From assembly GCA_910890315.1 (NCBI GenBank), contig CAJVGD010000017.1, positions 186,001 to 250,000 of the forward strand: a stretch of 64,000 nucleotides of DNA, in the 5' to 3' direction. Below the pieces are notes generated by a model. That model worked only from the letters and a program-made list of their open reading frames with translations, was not told the DNA's origin and ran no database searches. Numbering within the stretch: the first letter of the stretch is position 1; the number at the start of each line of letters is the position of its first letter. The DNA comes from Serendipita indica DSM 11827. Taxonomy: Eukaryota > Basidiomycota > Agaricomycetes > Sebacinales > Serendipitaceae. The position numbers and the translations under genes are program-made. This document shows positions 1 to 11,808 of the stretch, in pieces.

Positions 1-1329
1 GTGCGAAACAGTATAGAACTCTAGCTGAAATAGTGTTGAGCTGTTTCACTACCATTTTCCTCTGCATCTGGGTCTCGCTCCATCTCAATGTTCCCGAACC
101 TGTCGACACCGAAGGCATGAATACCTTCAAGAAATTCAAAGTTTGGATAAGGTTGTTCATTAGATGCAACGTAATTCCTGTTATCGTCACATTGGTGTTT
201 CCTGAATGGGTTCTGGGTATGGCGGTTCTTCAATTCCGCAAGGCCACTCGTTTAGCCAAAGAGATCGGTATGGTATGAATTTATGCTTCATTCCTGATAT
301 TGATCAGCTGCTTTAGGCATCACTCGCCAGCACGGATTTTTCATCATCATGGGTGGTTTTCATCTCTTTGAACGAAGCCAAGCGCCATCGAATCAAATCA
401 GAGCTGGAGACAAAGATGGAGAAACTCACCCCTTGGTCAAGGGAGAAGGGGACGAACGTACATCAAATGACAAGACTTGTGTGGTGGAGGAGTTTGACAC
501 GCCTATCCACCCACTCGATGAATTCGACGTCCGCCATCTTATTTACACTGGTAAACTCCGCCTTCCTACTACTGCCGAACTGCGGGACAAGTGCAAGAAC
601 GACGGAATAGCGAAGTTCCTTGTGATATTACAAACCCTCTGGTTTATTGCGCAATGTATTACCCGGAAAGTCAGAAAGCTCCCACTCACCGAGCTTGAAG
701 TCATCACGCTTGGCTATACTCTACTTACCGTGTTAATGTACATTGCATGGTGGGACAAGCCATATCGGGTGACATTCCCTATCCGTGTGTATGAAGCACT
801 TCCCGAACGCACATACCAGCAACGGGAGCAAAAGAGAAGGATGCAAGAAGAGAGCTTCTGGGGCATGACCATTGGGTACGCTATGGGTCTTCAGAGTGAT
901 AGCATTGAGCTACGGAGTGTGAAGCAAGCTCCAATGTTTCACTCTGGGTCTATGAACGAAGTATATGATGCCGGTGATTTTCTTTGCGTCATTACAACGG
1001 TCATTGTTGGAGTGCTGTTTGGTGGTGTTCATTTTCTTGCGTGGTCCTCGCCCTTTCCATCCGCCCAAATGCAATTCCTCTGGAGACTTGCGACTCTCAT
1101 CATGACTGCGACGCCACTTGCAGCAGTCGCAGGCATGGTTATCAGTGCAATAATCAACCAAATGTCTGACGGCCTGGGTGTTGTGTTCCTGTACTGCCTA
1201 TGTGTTTTACCGCCGTGCTATTTTGTTGGCAGAGGCATAACAATTGTGATTGCGTTAGTGACGCTTTCAGCGCTTTCACTTGACATATATCAAGATGTGG
1301 AGTGGTCCAACCTCTTCCCTCATATCTAA
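1..1329 (+). CDS. Multi-pass membrane protein of a basidiomycete-specific family, 5' end outside window
   Basis: The reading frame is open from the left window edge (codons from base 3), so the start lies upstream. Exon 1 runs to about 267 and an intron of about 49 bp (268-316) joins it to a long final exon ending in TAA at 1329. The first exon reads RTLAEIVLSCFTTIFLCIWV then SLHLNVPEP, followed by FPEWVLGMAV. Exon 2 begins with HGFFIIMGGFHLF. This order (hydrophobic segment, 'SxHxNVP', 'PE', 'HGFF..MGGF') matches a family of uncharacterised membrane proteins common in Agaricomycetes. Four or more hydrophobic segments lie in the C-terminal half (about residues 215-320 of the long exon). Function is unknown; I assign only family and membrane location. 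Confidence 0.75.
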
Positions 1330-1588
1330 CCCTAGAGATCCAGCTTGTGTTTCATACTTGTAACACTTCTCCTTGTACTTTCTCCGAGGATACGCGTCGT
1401 TTTTTACAGACCGTTCAATATCATACTGGTCAATGTATATATTGACAGTAAATTGGAGACTAGATATCATACACATAATGGGTTTCATTTTCATTTGCAA
1501 GTGGCCAGCCTGTTGTCGTATATCCTCATGGACAAGGCCGGATGCGTAGTTGTTAATTTTTAGGGGGTCTCCTTTTGCTCATCTTTCA

Positions 1589-3780
1589 TCATCCAGACAC
1601 ACCTCCGGCGACAGCCCCACGCTCCTTGAGGTTCCAATCCCGAATGACAAACGCAGAAATACCCGCAAGGGCCATCACGGGCGCAATAACAATGAACATT
1701 GTCGCCACCGCATCGACATATGCGTCGACGACCGACTGGCGTAGATGTTCGGGAAGGCTAAAGATGGCGGTTACACTCTGTCGCACCGCGCGAACGAGTT
1801 CGGGACCGAGACTGTCACTGAATGGACCCGAGAGACTGTGAACCAGATTGTTTGAAAAGATCGTCCCGGCGACTGCGATCCCGAGGGTTCCTCCGACAAG
1901 TTGGGTGAAACTAACGATGGCACTGGCTTGTGGAATTAGCTCGGGTTGATCGCTGAACTCGGCTTGAATGGAAACTACTATATAAACCCAGTCTCTTTGT
2001 CAGCTTTCATGCATAGGGGAGCCAGAGGACGTACGTGTGTTTTGGAGAGCTGTGCCCGTACCGAATCCGAATAGGATCTGGTAGCCAATGATCTTGGCAT
2101 TCGAAGTATGAACGTCGACTGTGAAGAACAGACCGCCTGTGATTGCTGCGACCCAAGGACCAGCAATGAGCCACGGCTTATATTTGCCGGTTGCACGGAT
2201 AGCGCTACTGCTAAGAATTATTCCTATCACGATTCCAATTTGGAGCGGGATAATGTTGATACCAGACTGGACTGCCGTGTAGCCTTTAGCTTGATAAAGG
2301 AAGGGCAGGTACAGAACCTACACCAATAAGCAAGGGAGTATACATAACAATGGTGAGCCTACGAGGAGTAGGAATGCAAAGAAGATGAAGAAAAGCTCGA
2401 GAGAGGCACCACATTGAGTTCGATTCTTGAACATCTTGAACGGAGTAATAGCGTAGTCACTACGTATATATCAATAAGCCATTGAGTATGATCGCTAAGG
2501 ATGTTACCCCATGTGCCACTCCCAGAGAAGGTATAGAGCAAGCAATGCGCCAAACTGTAACATATCATATCAATTAGTAGAAGCAATATGAAAAGGACTG
2601 CTACTAACTCCTGCAAGGAATCCAATAACTACTGGGTCGTTCCATTCACGCGTGTTCCCGCCCCATTGGAGAGGAATTAACAACATGGTGATCAGAGTGA
2701 GCGACAGGAACCCGCCAACGAAATCGAGCTTGAGAAACTTTTGTCGTAGCGTCATTCCGTCGTAGAGTTTGTTTGGCGCGGGGGAACGGGAGGGAAGAAG
2801 GAAAGCGATAGCTGTTATGGACTGCGAATCGTCAATATTCAGTCTGTCGTCCCTTTGCTAAGCATCTTACCAGTGCACCGAGTGGAAGATTGATGTAGAA
2901 GCACCATCTCCAGCTGATATTGTCCGTGAAAGCACTATGGGATGTGAGATGACTCACCAAAACCGATGAGTAAAACTCACCCTCCCAAAGGTGGCCCTGC
3001 CACGCTAGCTTCCAGAGCGTGAGATGCGTCTCCACTGAATGCGAATGCGACTTACCGAGAGTGAAAACAGCGCCGAAGGTCCCAAATAAAAAAGGCCTCT
3101 GCTCCAGCTTCGTCGCATAGGACATAACAGTTAGGATAGAGGTAAAGATGCCGCTTGCGCCGAGACCAGCGATCGCACGGCCAAAAATCTAGATCTATGA
3201 GATTTACATAGTTCCCATAAATGGATCTGTGTACGTACCAGAATGTTCATTGAGGGGGCGACGGCACATATCAAGGAGCCAATTTCGAAGAGGACAATAA
3301 CCATCAAGTAGATGTATTTGGTTGGCACAATGGTTAATATTTGACCAAATATTAGCATAAACCCTGCGGGAATCAGCTATCCATGTGGCAGGAACCAAAG
3401 TCGTACCGGCTTGAGTAAGTAGATAAGTCGAGAAAACCCATGTTAGCTGATCCAGCGCATTAAATTGAGATGTGAGTCTTGGTAGAGCCGTCGCTGCAAT
3501 GAGTCATTAGCTGGGTTGTCGAATCGAATCAAATTATCCTCGTACGCACAGACAATTGTGTTGTCCAGAGCGAAGAGAAGAACAGAGCTAACGAGATTAG
3601 CTGCACCCAGTGACTCTGAGAAAGTAGGACCTACAGCAAGAAAGCGGACCAGATGAACCACAAACGCTTGCCGGTGAGGATATCCGACTCCATTGGGTTT
3701 TGAGCGGATGTCGAAGCCTTCTCTAGGCTACTTGGACCATTGTTTACATGCGCCTCCGTTACTTGTTCTGTGGTTGACAT
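1589..3780 (-). CDS. DHA2-type MFS efflux transporter, copy 1 (type A)
   Basis: Fourteen-helix proton-antiporter of the fungal drug/toxin efflux type, expected in the plasma membrane. Ten or more exons are joined by about 50-bp introns. Recognisable pieces from N to [62 protein letters not shown], the family signature [15 protein letters not shown], then [20 protein letters not shown], ending RDWNLKERGAVAGGVSG. It shares with copy 3 an extra intron just before 'SVAGPPLGG' (about 3010-3055) and the KYIYL/NAKIIGY variants, hence 'type A'. The paralogues start about 23 codons further upstream. Here the matching ATG (3848) runs into a stop after 15 codons because of a frameshift, so I use the in-frame ATG at 3780, which aligns with 'PAMSTT' of the paralogues. 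It may be functional from that start, or the shift may be a consensus error. Confidence 0.8.
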
Positions 3781-4385
3781 TGCTGGCGTGACAGTCGTCG
3801 TCACGGTTGGCTCTTTGAGGAGCTGGGCTTGGGAATTGTAGCTGACATCTTTGAACGTGAGAGGCCTGTTGAGACGGTTGTCTGACAGAGGGTGGTCAAA
3901 TATGTAGCCAATTGCAAGCTCGTTATATGTTCAGTGGTCGAGTCAGCCAAGTCGGAACTACGTTTGGGCGCTTCGAGAGTGCTATGGAGTTGCCTTGCAG
4001 CTCACGCACAATCTCAATTCAAATTCTATCACCATTTTTTGAATCTGATGAGACTCATTTCATAACGATGTGACTCGAAACGCGGACGACTTTCTGCAGG
4101 ATGCTACGGAGGTCCGTTCCCCTAGTCTGACAAATTACCCGAAGTTTCAACTCTTGATGACCGGTGGGTTGGCACGCAAAATTATACACAAAATTTCCAT
4201 TCCATAATGTGGTGTCGATATAGTACCAGACTATGAATAATGCCACAAATGTTACCAGAGATAGATACTTACCAATACCGAGCCTTTGACACTACTTTCC
4301 TAGCGCAAAGTGAGCGCGAGAGGCCCATATCCATGTTTGATTCCCCGCCACCAAAATCTCGATGGGATGCTGGCAACTGCTTATT
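3781..4385. promoter_or_regulatory. Intergenic region upstream of MFS copy 1
   Basis: About 600 bp between the 5' end of transporter copy 1 and the 3' end of copy 2. It holds the frameshifted ancestral N-terminus of copy 1 (ATG at 3848, minus strand) and presumably its promoter. I see no other gene, RNA or repeat here. Confidence 0.4.
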
Positions 4386-6609
4386 TCACGCAGCAGCACC
4401 TCCCGCAGCACCTCCGCGCTCCTTGAGATTCCAATCTCGAATGGCAAATGCGGAAATACCCGCAATAGTCATCACCGGGACGATGGTCACGAGCATTGTC
4501 GCTACCGCGTCGACATATGCGTCGACGACCGGCTGACGTTGTTCTGCTGGGAGAGAAAAAACGACAGTAACGCTCTGGCGAACAGCCCGCACGAGTTGAG
4601 GGCCGAGTGCATCACCAATGGGTCCCGAAAGATTCCGCACGAGTTGATTGGAGAAGATGGTCCCGGCTACTGCGATTCCGAGTGTCCCTCCGACGAGTTG
4701 GGCAAAACTTGCGACGGCGCTGGCCTGTGGGATCAGCTCGGGTTGATCATTGAACTCGGCCTGGATGGCAATCACTGGATTTCCAATAATCTTGTCAGCG
4801 CTTTTGGTACACAAAAGAGATAGAACCACAGAGACATACGTGTATTTTGGAAAGCCGAGCCTGTACCGAAGCCAAAGACGATTTGGTAACCAATAAGCTT
4901 GGCATTCGAGGTGTGAACGTCGACAGTATAAAATAGGCCACCCGAAATTGCTGCAAACCAAGGACCGCCAATGAGCCACGGTTTGTATTTACCCGTTGCA
5001 CGAATAACTGTGCTGCTCACAGCAATGCCTAGAATGCTTGCGAGCTGGAGGGGGATGATGTCAATGCCAGACTGGACCGCCGTACGGCCTTTGGCCTGGT
5101 AAAGGAATGGAAGATAGATGACCTAGAGCAATAAGAGTGTGCACGTGCGTGGTAGAAAATGACGCACCAGGAGTAAAAAGGCAAAGAAAATGAAGAAGAG
5201 TTCGACGGATGCGCCGGATTGAGTTCGATTCTTGAACATCTTGAATGGAGTGATAGCATATTCCCTAAGGGCTGATCAATCGTAATTTCCACAGAGGAAG
5301 AGACCATACCCCATGCGCCACTCCCAGAGAAGGAATATGATCAAAAGCGCGCCAAACTGCGACAGTTAAGTGCATGTGATGGCAAGAAACAAGGCACATA
5401 CTCCAGCGAGAAGACCAATGACGACCGGATCGTTCCATTCACGCGTATTGCCTCCCCATTGGAGTGGGATCAAGAATAGCGTGATCATTGCGAGTGACAA
5501 AAACCCGCCCACGAAATCGAGTTTCCGGAACTTTTGTGCTGTCGTTAGTCCATCGTAGAGTTTGTTGGGTGTGGCGGCCCGAACTGGGAGAAGGAATGCA
5601 ACAGCCGCGATTGACTGTTCCAAGAGTTAGTCGACAATCACTCCGTTTAAGATATACACTTGCGAGTGCGCCAAGAGGGAGATTGATGTAGAAACACCAC
5701 CTCCAGCTGACTTTGTCTGTAAAGACGCTGTGAAGCCATGAGATGACGGGAGGGTCCGATAGTGAGGTGAGCTTACCCTCCAAGCAATGGGCCGACCACT
5801 GATGCGAATGTAAAGACTGCTCCAAAAGTGCCGAAGAGGAGCGGTCTCTGTTCCAGCCTGGTCGCGTACGAGACAACGGTGAGGATGGAGGTGAAAATGC
5901 CGCTCGCTCCGACACCAGCAACGGCACGTCCGAAGATCTGAACCCGTCAGGAATTGATTTTGAGTGAAGACGGAGAGCACACCAAGACGTTCATCGAAGG
6001 GGCAACTCCGCAAATGAGAGAGCCAATCTCGAAGAGGGCAATAACGAACAAGTAGATCCATTTGGTCGGGACAATGGTCAAGATTTGTCCGAAGATGAGG
6101 ATGAAGCCTAGTTGGGTCAGATGAAGTCGGGGTGTAGCAGCAAGAAGACGCACCAGCTTGAGTGAGCAGATAGGCGGACACAATCCACGTCAACTGATCC
6201 AATGCATTGAAATGTGATGCAAGCTTTGGTAGAGCCGTGGCTACGGGATGTCAACGAGAGTTCGCGGCGAAGCAAAAGGACGGACAGACGATTGTGTTAT
6301 CCAAAGCGACGAGCAGAACGGAGCTATCAAAGTTCAATGAAATTCACAACTGGAAGGAAGCACTTACAGCAAGAAAGCCGACCAGACAAGCCATAGACGT
6401 TTGCCTGTGAGGAGGTCCGATTCGTTTATGGCGTTGGCAGGCTTGGTAGATGCTTCGACGTCCTCAACTGTGGTTTTACCTTTTTCTCTGATTGCGTCTA
6501 TCTCGTTTACCTCCACTTTCGTTGACATGGCGGGGGTAGCAGCCGCCGTAGCGTCCGGATCGTTCTCTAGTTTGAACGAAGCCCTCGACTTAGCAGCTTC
6601 AGTCGACAT
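4386..6609 (-). CDS. DHA2-type MFS efflux transporter, copy 2 (type B)
   Basis: Intact-looking paralogue of copy 1. It begins MSTEAAKSRASFKLENDPDA with a polar cytosolic N-tail of about 65 residues, then [16 protein letters not shown] at the first helix. Later exons give [73 protein letters not shown] and RATGKYKPWLIGGPWFAAIS. The last exon (about 4386-4775) encodes the two final helices and the tail RDWNLKERGGAAGGAAA, stop TGA at 4386-4388. The variants KWIYLFVIALFE and NAKLIGYQ, and the absence of the type-A extra intron, pair it with copy 4. The family exports drugs or secondary metabolites; the substrate cannot be told from sequence. Confidence 0.87.
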
Positions 6610-7374
6610 TTCGAGTCGTGACGGGGTTTATTTGAGCTTGTAGACAAGCGGGGACTGGTCTCATGGCGACAGATGGGTCCAGGGCTCGTTATATGTACTC
6701 TAGTCAAATGCGCAGGCGCAGTAGTGGATGGCAGGTACAATGTAGGTGATGAGTAAGCCCTTTTGCCGGCCGGCTTGACAATATCTCAAACCTTGAATGG
6801 ATCAGGGCTCGCGCGTGGCTTTTGCTCACATCTAACGGCTACAGCAACATACTTCCCAGCTCCAGAGACGGCTCTGGGGCTATATCCTTCCAACTGCAGG
6901 CAATTTTTACATGAGTGCCAGTATGTGGGTAAAGGGTTGGGAGAATTGTCGGAAGTTTCGACGCTGCGGTGCTTTCAGGTCGACACGCACCCCAGGCTAC
7001 TTCATTCAGAGCATTTATTGATGGTTTTCTATGTGTTTCTCAGGTTCCTGACCCACGTTTCTACGCCAAGGTCAGGTTCCTCTGAGACGTCGTTAATAGC
7101 TTTGTTATGGGCCTTGCCGTCACGCCCTGGTACTGTCGTCCTCAGGAGATGAATGAGCGGACTGGGCCTTCAGCTCTGCAAACTTTCTCGACTTTCTTTT
7201 GTATCTCCACTTGTATTCAATAAGAACACAATATCGCCTGGGTATTTGGCATGAGACTCATTGGCAAAGACTTGCAAACGGGAATTAGGGTGGCGAAGGA
7301 GCGTATTTATCATAACATTACGTGACATTTGAGGGGCTGTCGCTCTCTATCCACAAATCGGAGATGCGCAAGCA
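6610..7374. other. Intergenic region, nothing assigned
   Basis: About 760 bp upstream of MFS copy 2 and downstream of copy 3. It must carry the copy 2 promoter (minus strand). A plus-strand open frame of 129 codons (6763-7152) has no recognisable domain and no paralogue in the equivalent gaps, so I do not call it a gene. Confidence 0.4.
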
Positions 7375-9671
7375 TCATAAGAATTCATTAGCACCGACTA
7401 ATAAGCACCTTCGCTTACGCAGCGGCACCTCCCACAGCCTTTGTACGCTCTTTGAGATTCCATCTCGAATAGCGAATGCTGCGAAACCAGCGATACCCAT
7501 CGCGGGTACAATCACAATGAACATGGTGGCCACAGCATTGACGTATGCATCCACCACCGGCTGGCGTAATTGTTCGGGTAGGCTGAAGATGACAGTGACA
7601 CTCTGCCGGACGGCGCGCTCGAGCTCATGACCGAGCGCATCGCCAACTGGACCAGCAAGATTACTGACAAGTTGGTTTGCGAATATCGTCCCGGCGATGG
7701 CAATTCCTAGTGTGCCTCCGACGAGTTGTACAAAACTTGCGACTGCACTGGCTTGAGGAATAAGCTCCGGTCGGTCGTCAAACTCCGCTTGAATTGCAAT
7801 CACTATATGGTTGTCAGCCTCGTGCCATGGGAGAGACGAGACGAGATTCAGACCTGCGTTTTGGAAAGCCGAGCCGGTACCAAACCCGAAAATAATTTGG
7901 TATCCGATAATCTTTGCATTTGGTGTGTGAACATCGACGGTAAACAGCAGGCCGCCCGCAATGGCAGCGAACCAAGGGCCAACGATGAGCCACGGCTTGT
8001 ATCTACCAGTCGCGCGAATAGCTCCACTGCTTACTGCAGTTCCCGTAATAGCCGCGATCTGGAGAGGGAAAATGTCGATCCCAGACTGGACTGCCGTGCG
8101 GCCCTTGGCTTGGTACAAGAATGGAAGGTAAATAACCTGGGCTGATGAGTACGTACATATCCATTTCGGAGCGAGAGACGTACCGCGGTCAGGAATGCGA
8201 AGAAGATGAAAAACAGTTCAATGGACGCGCCCGTTTGAGTCGGATTCTTGAACATCTTAAACGGTGTGAGTGCGTAGTCACTGCGTGGTTATTAGTGGTT
8301 TCTTTCACCAAATCGAAGGTCACTTACCCCATGCGCCACTCCCAGAGAAGGAACAAGATGAGTGTTGCGCCAAACTGCAATACGTGAGTAGACACGATGA
8401 CAAAACGAAGAAACGTACCCCTGCCAGAAGGCCAATGATAACTGGGTCGTTCCATTGACGCGTGTTACCACCCCATTGGAGAGGGATCAAGAGCAAAGTG
8501 ATCATGGCAAGTGACAGGAACCCGCCTACGAAATCGAGCTTGCGAAACTTTTGTCCCAGTGTCATGCCATCGTAAAGCTTGTTTGGCGCAGGAGGACGAG
8601 GAGGAAGCAGGAGTGCGATGGCTATTGTAGACTAGAATCAATCAGCCAGATGTCAACGCGAGTTTCTGAGCGTCTCACGATTGCGCCGAGTGGAAGGTTA
8701 ATATAGAAGCACCACCTCCAGCTAACCTTGTCCGTAAATACCCTATGGGATATGAGATTTCTGACCGAGGCTCTTGATGATAGATACCCACCCTCCTAAA
8801 GGAGGCCCTGCCACGCTAGCTTTAAAGCGTAAGAGACGTATCCATGAGCTGTAAATATAACCTACCAAAAGTGAAAACTGCTCCAAAGGTCCCGAACAAG
8901 AGAGGCCTCTGCTCGAGCTTTGTCGCATAGGAGACGACGGTAAGGATGGAAGTAAAGATACCGCTTGCACCGACACCGGCGACAGCACGACCAAATATCT
9001 ATGGTCGTAAGCTCATATTCAGAGTAACACAGAGTAACATGGGCGGAGGCATACCAAAACATTCATCGACGGGGCCACGCCGCAGATCAGTGAACCGACC
9101 TCGAAGAGGACAATGACCGTCAGGTAGATATATTTGGTCGACACGATTGTCAAGATTTGACCAAATATAAGGATGAACCCTGCGAAAATCAGACACGGAC
9201 AAAAGTATTTCCAAAGAGCGTACCAGCTTGAGTGAGGAGGTAGGTGGAGACAATCCACGTTAGCTGATCCAGTGCGTTAAAGTGGGATGCGAGCTTTGGT
9301 AGAGCCGTGGCTGCTACGAGTTGAGCAAAATTTTATAATCTATTCGAGATGGGTGACATACAGACGATCGTGTTGTCCAGGGCAAAGAGGAGAACAGAAC
9401 TAGCATGGCTCAGATATATTCACTCCTTGGATGAGATGACTTACAGCAAGAATGCAGACCAAATGAGCCACAAACGCTTGCCAGTGAGAATGTCCGACTC
9501 GTCTGGTGCATTGGCCGGTGCTTCGGCCTTCTCGAGCGTGCTAGGGTCCTTATCCGTGTTGACCTCCTTTACTTCTCCTGTAGTCGACATTGCAGGCGTA
9601 ACAGCCGCTGTCGCATCTGGATCTTTCTCGTTGACGGATGACTTGGACCTCGTGATCTTTTCAGTCGACAT
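7375..9671 (-). CDS. DHA2-type MFS efflux transporter, copy 3 (type A)
   Basis: Starts [20 protein letters not shown] and continues [19 protein letters not shown]. It has the full exon series of the family, including [20 protein letters not shown] and [15 protein letters not shown] (near 8700-8740), plus the extra type-A intron before 'SVAGPPLGG' (about 8820-8865). A single base is missing in the RDW codon of the terminal RDWNLKER segment (near 7466 on the plus strand). Translation therefore leaves the conserved tail, passes the ancestral stop at 7415-7417 and ends at 7375 with a different tail of about 30 residues. The transmembrane core is unaffected, so the protein may still work if the indel is real. 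Confidence 0.82.
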
Positions 9672-10427
9672 CTCGACGCTTGCAGGAGACTAGGAGGGCT
9701 TGCCAATGGGATTTAGGGAATGGTCGAACCACCACCCGAGTCGATGTTTTATGCTTGTCGACTCAGGCGCGCGCTCCCCCACGGCGTAAACTGTCCGCGC
9801 AAAACGCATCAGCCCAGACCTGTCTATTTCGATCTTCGAATTCGGAAACGACTTCATGAATCGCTAGTGTAGTTTGGCTTGACAATAATTGACGAGAACA
9901 AAGAGCCTGGTCGGCGCTTCAAACAGATTCCGAATTCTTTTTTTAATTTCCCAGCAAGTCCTATCTGACGGGGGTCGACAGTGGCCGGAGAGAATTGATT
10001 CGAATGAAATGTCGTCCATGTGATGCCAGAATTCCAGTGCTGGATCCAATCCAGGGTGTCAGCCCACCTAGTGGACCCAACTCGTGTTCCGCGCGGCATC
10101 CACTGCCACCACTGCCTCTCCGAAATATCAACTCGTGGTATGATCCATAGATGTAAGAGTTTCCGGCTTCAGCTTCAGCTCACCGCCAGCTGGCAGCGAC
10201 GCTCCTGGTTAGTGGTTGAGGACAAGGATTTTCGAAAGAACCTTGTGAGTTCGGTTCAAATTTCGGGCAGACTGCGGCGGAGAGACACCTTGGCTCTGGG
10301 AACAGGGTCTGTCGTTGCGTGAATCACCCTCCGTTGTCATTGGCACCACTCAGTCAATGCTTGCGTTTCATATAATACTTGACCCAACTCGTCTAAGCCC
10401 CAATAAACTCTCGTCCTTCGCCCATCC
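9672..10427. other. Intergenic region upstream of MFS copy 3
   Basis: About 750 bp presumed to include the minus-strand promoter of MFS copy 3. No open frame here looks like a family I know, and I see no repeat or RNA. Confidence 0.35.
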
Positions 10428-11533
10428 TTGGTTATCAACCAGACAGCATTCAGCTCCAAACATGCTTCAAATCAACTCTACAGGGCTATCACCAAGCGAC
10501 ACAGTCCGACTAAATCCGTGTCAGGCTTGCAAAAAATGAGCAGCGGCTACCTCCAGCGTTTTGCCAGATATCTGGAATGTCTGGCAGCCGACTATGAAGC
10601 TGCCGTCGTACTATGGTGCCATTTGATTGAGGAGGAGACGCACCGTGCGTACAGCTGTAATTGCAAAGCCTACGCTGAGACGCGCCCAGCCCGTTATGAG
10701 AGCATAGGGCTTAGAGCATATCACCAGGCTGCCGTATCACCACCTCCCACTTGGATGCCGCCAGAAGGTCCCTTTCTCCAGACACGAACCGTCGAGCTAA
10801 CCGAGTCTTTCAAGCAGCGCTCGAGAGCTGGTAGGTCTTTCTCTTGTGTTGAGGATAGTACAAGCTCTGACAGGTGCCTCCAGTATGGGCCGAGTTTCCA
10901 GACCCAAAGCCGCGGGTGAGTTGGTCCTGGCGGCTCCCTCTGTCTGATTCTGACCGCACCCACTCCAAGACAATTACCAAGGCTGAGCCATGGCTCAGAG
11001 TTTTGGGTGAAGCAGGCATCGAAAGAGACGGAGAACTCGCACTCCTTTACATCGTGAGAGTAACAGAATTCTTTGAAAGTACGTGGTGATGAATCTAGTA
11101 GATATCTTGTTCATTCCTCCTAGATGACAACCCTAGGGGCGCAATTCCACGGCTCCCGCCGATCATCCAGTCTGCAATTGCCAAGCGTCCTTGACAGACT
11201 CAAAAATGAAGTCTATACGGTGGCACTGACCTGATCAACGACGTTGTGACGGTCCTTGACAACTTTATCACGCATATGGGAAGTGAAACATGCGAAGAAA
11301 TTGGTGCGCAGAACGTTCCAGGGAGTTGGATTGATATGTGCATGTCAGTCCCTCCACGGCCGTTCCAGAGGCGATAGAAGTGTCAACAGGGTGGTTTTGA
11401 TTGTTGTGAGTCTAATCAACTTGTCAACGACACTCAAGTAATACACAAACCCTAGTCCCCAGTGAACCGGGTGTGTTACCGCCTCACGAACGCAGGTCGC
11501 ATACACCGGGAGCCTACCTATGCGCCATGCCAA
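10428..11533 (+). other. Coding-like stretch, possible decayed gene, unassigned
   Basis: Open frames on the plus strand at 10428-10919 (163 codons) and 10874-11089 (71 codons) are followed by short fragments to about 11450. The first contains the residues YLQRFARYLECLAADYEAAV and looks protein-like in composition. A second frame at 10461 reads NPCQACKK before a stop, which vaguely recalls the start of a Zn2Cys6 cluster, but only two of the six cysteines are present. Further on, TDLINDVVTVLDNFITHM near 11230-11280 is helix-like. No frame extends through and I could not build a spliced model. It may be a transcription-factor relic or simply noncoding. Confidence 0.25.
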
Positions 11534-11808
11534 TCTGCCCTAGTGAGTTCCAACACTAAATATGTATACAATAGACGCTCACTTTTGGCTAGTGAGACGA
11601 TTTGACTCGGCCACTCAACTGGCACGCCACCAAATTGATACGCATACTGGCAGGATTACTTGAAGGGTTCTGAGATCTATGGCACCAAAATGCAATTCTA
11701 AGTGCTGTAAATTGGTCGTACTAAGAGTGAATACGCCTCCAAACGTAACAGAGAACAGACGCTACAAAGCCTCAGTTTGAAGACGTTGCTGCGTGCCGTC
11801 TGGCTAAG

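Noticed and set aside
6763-7152. 129-codon plus-strand frame between pump copies
   Set aside because: No recognisable family, and no equivalent frame in the gaps beside the other copies.
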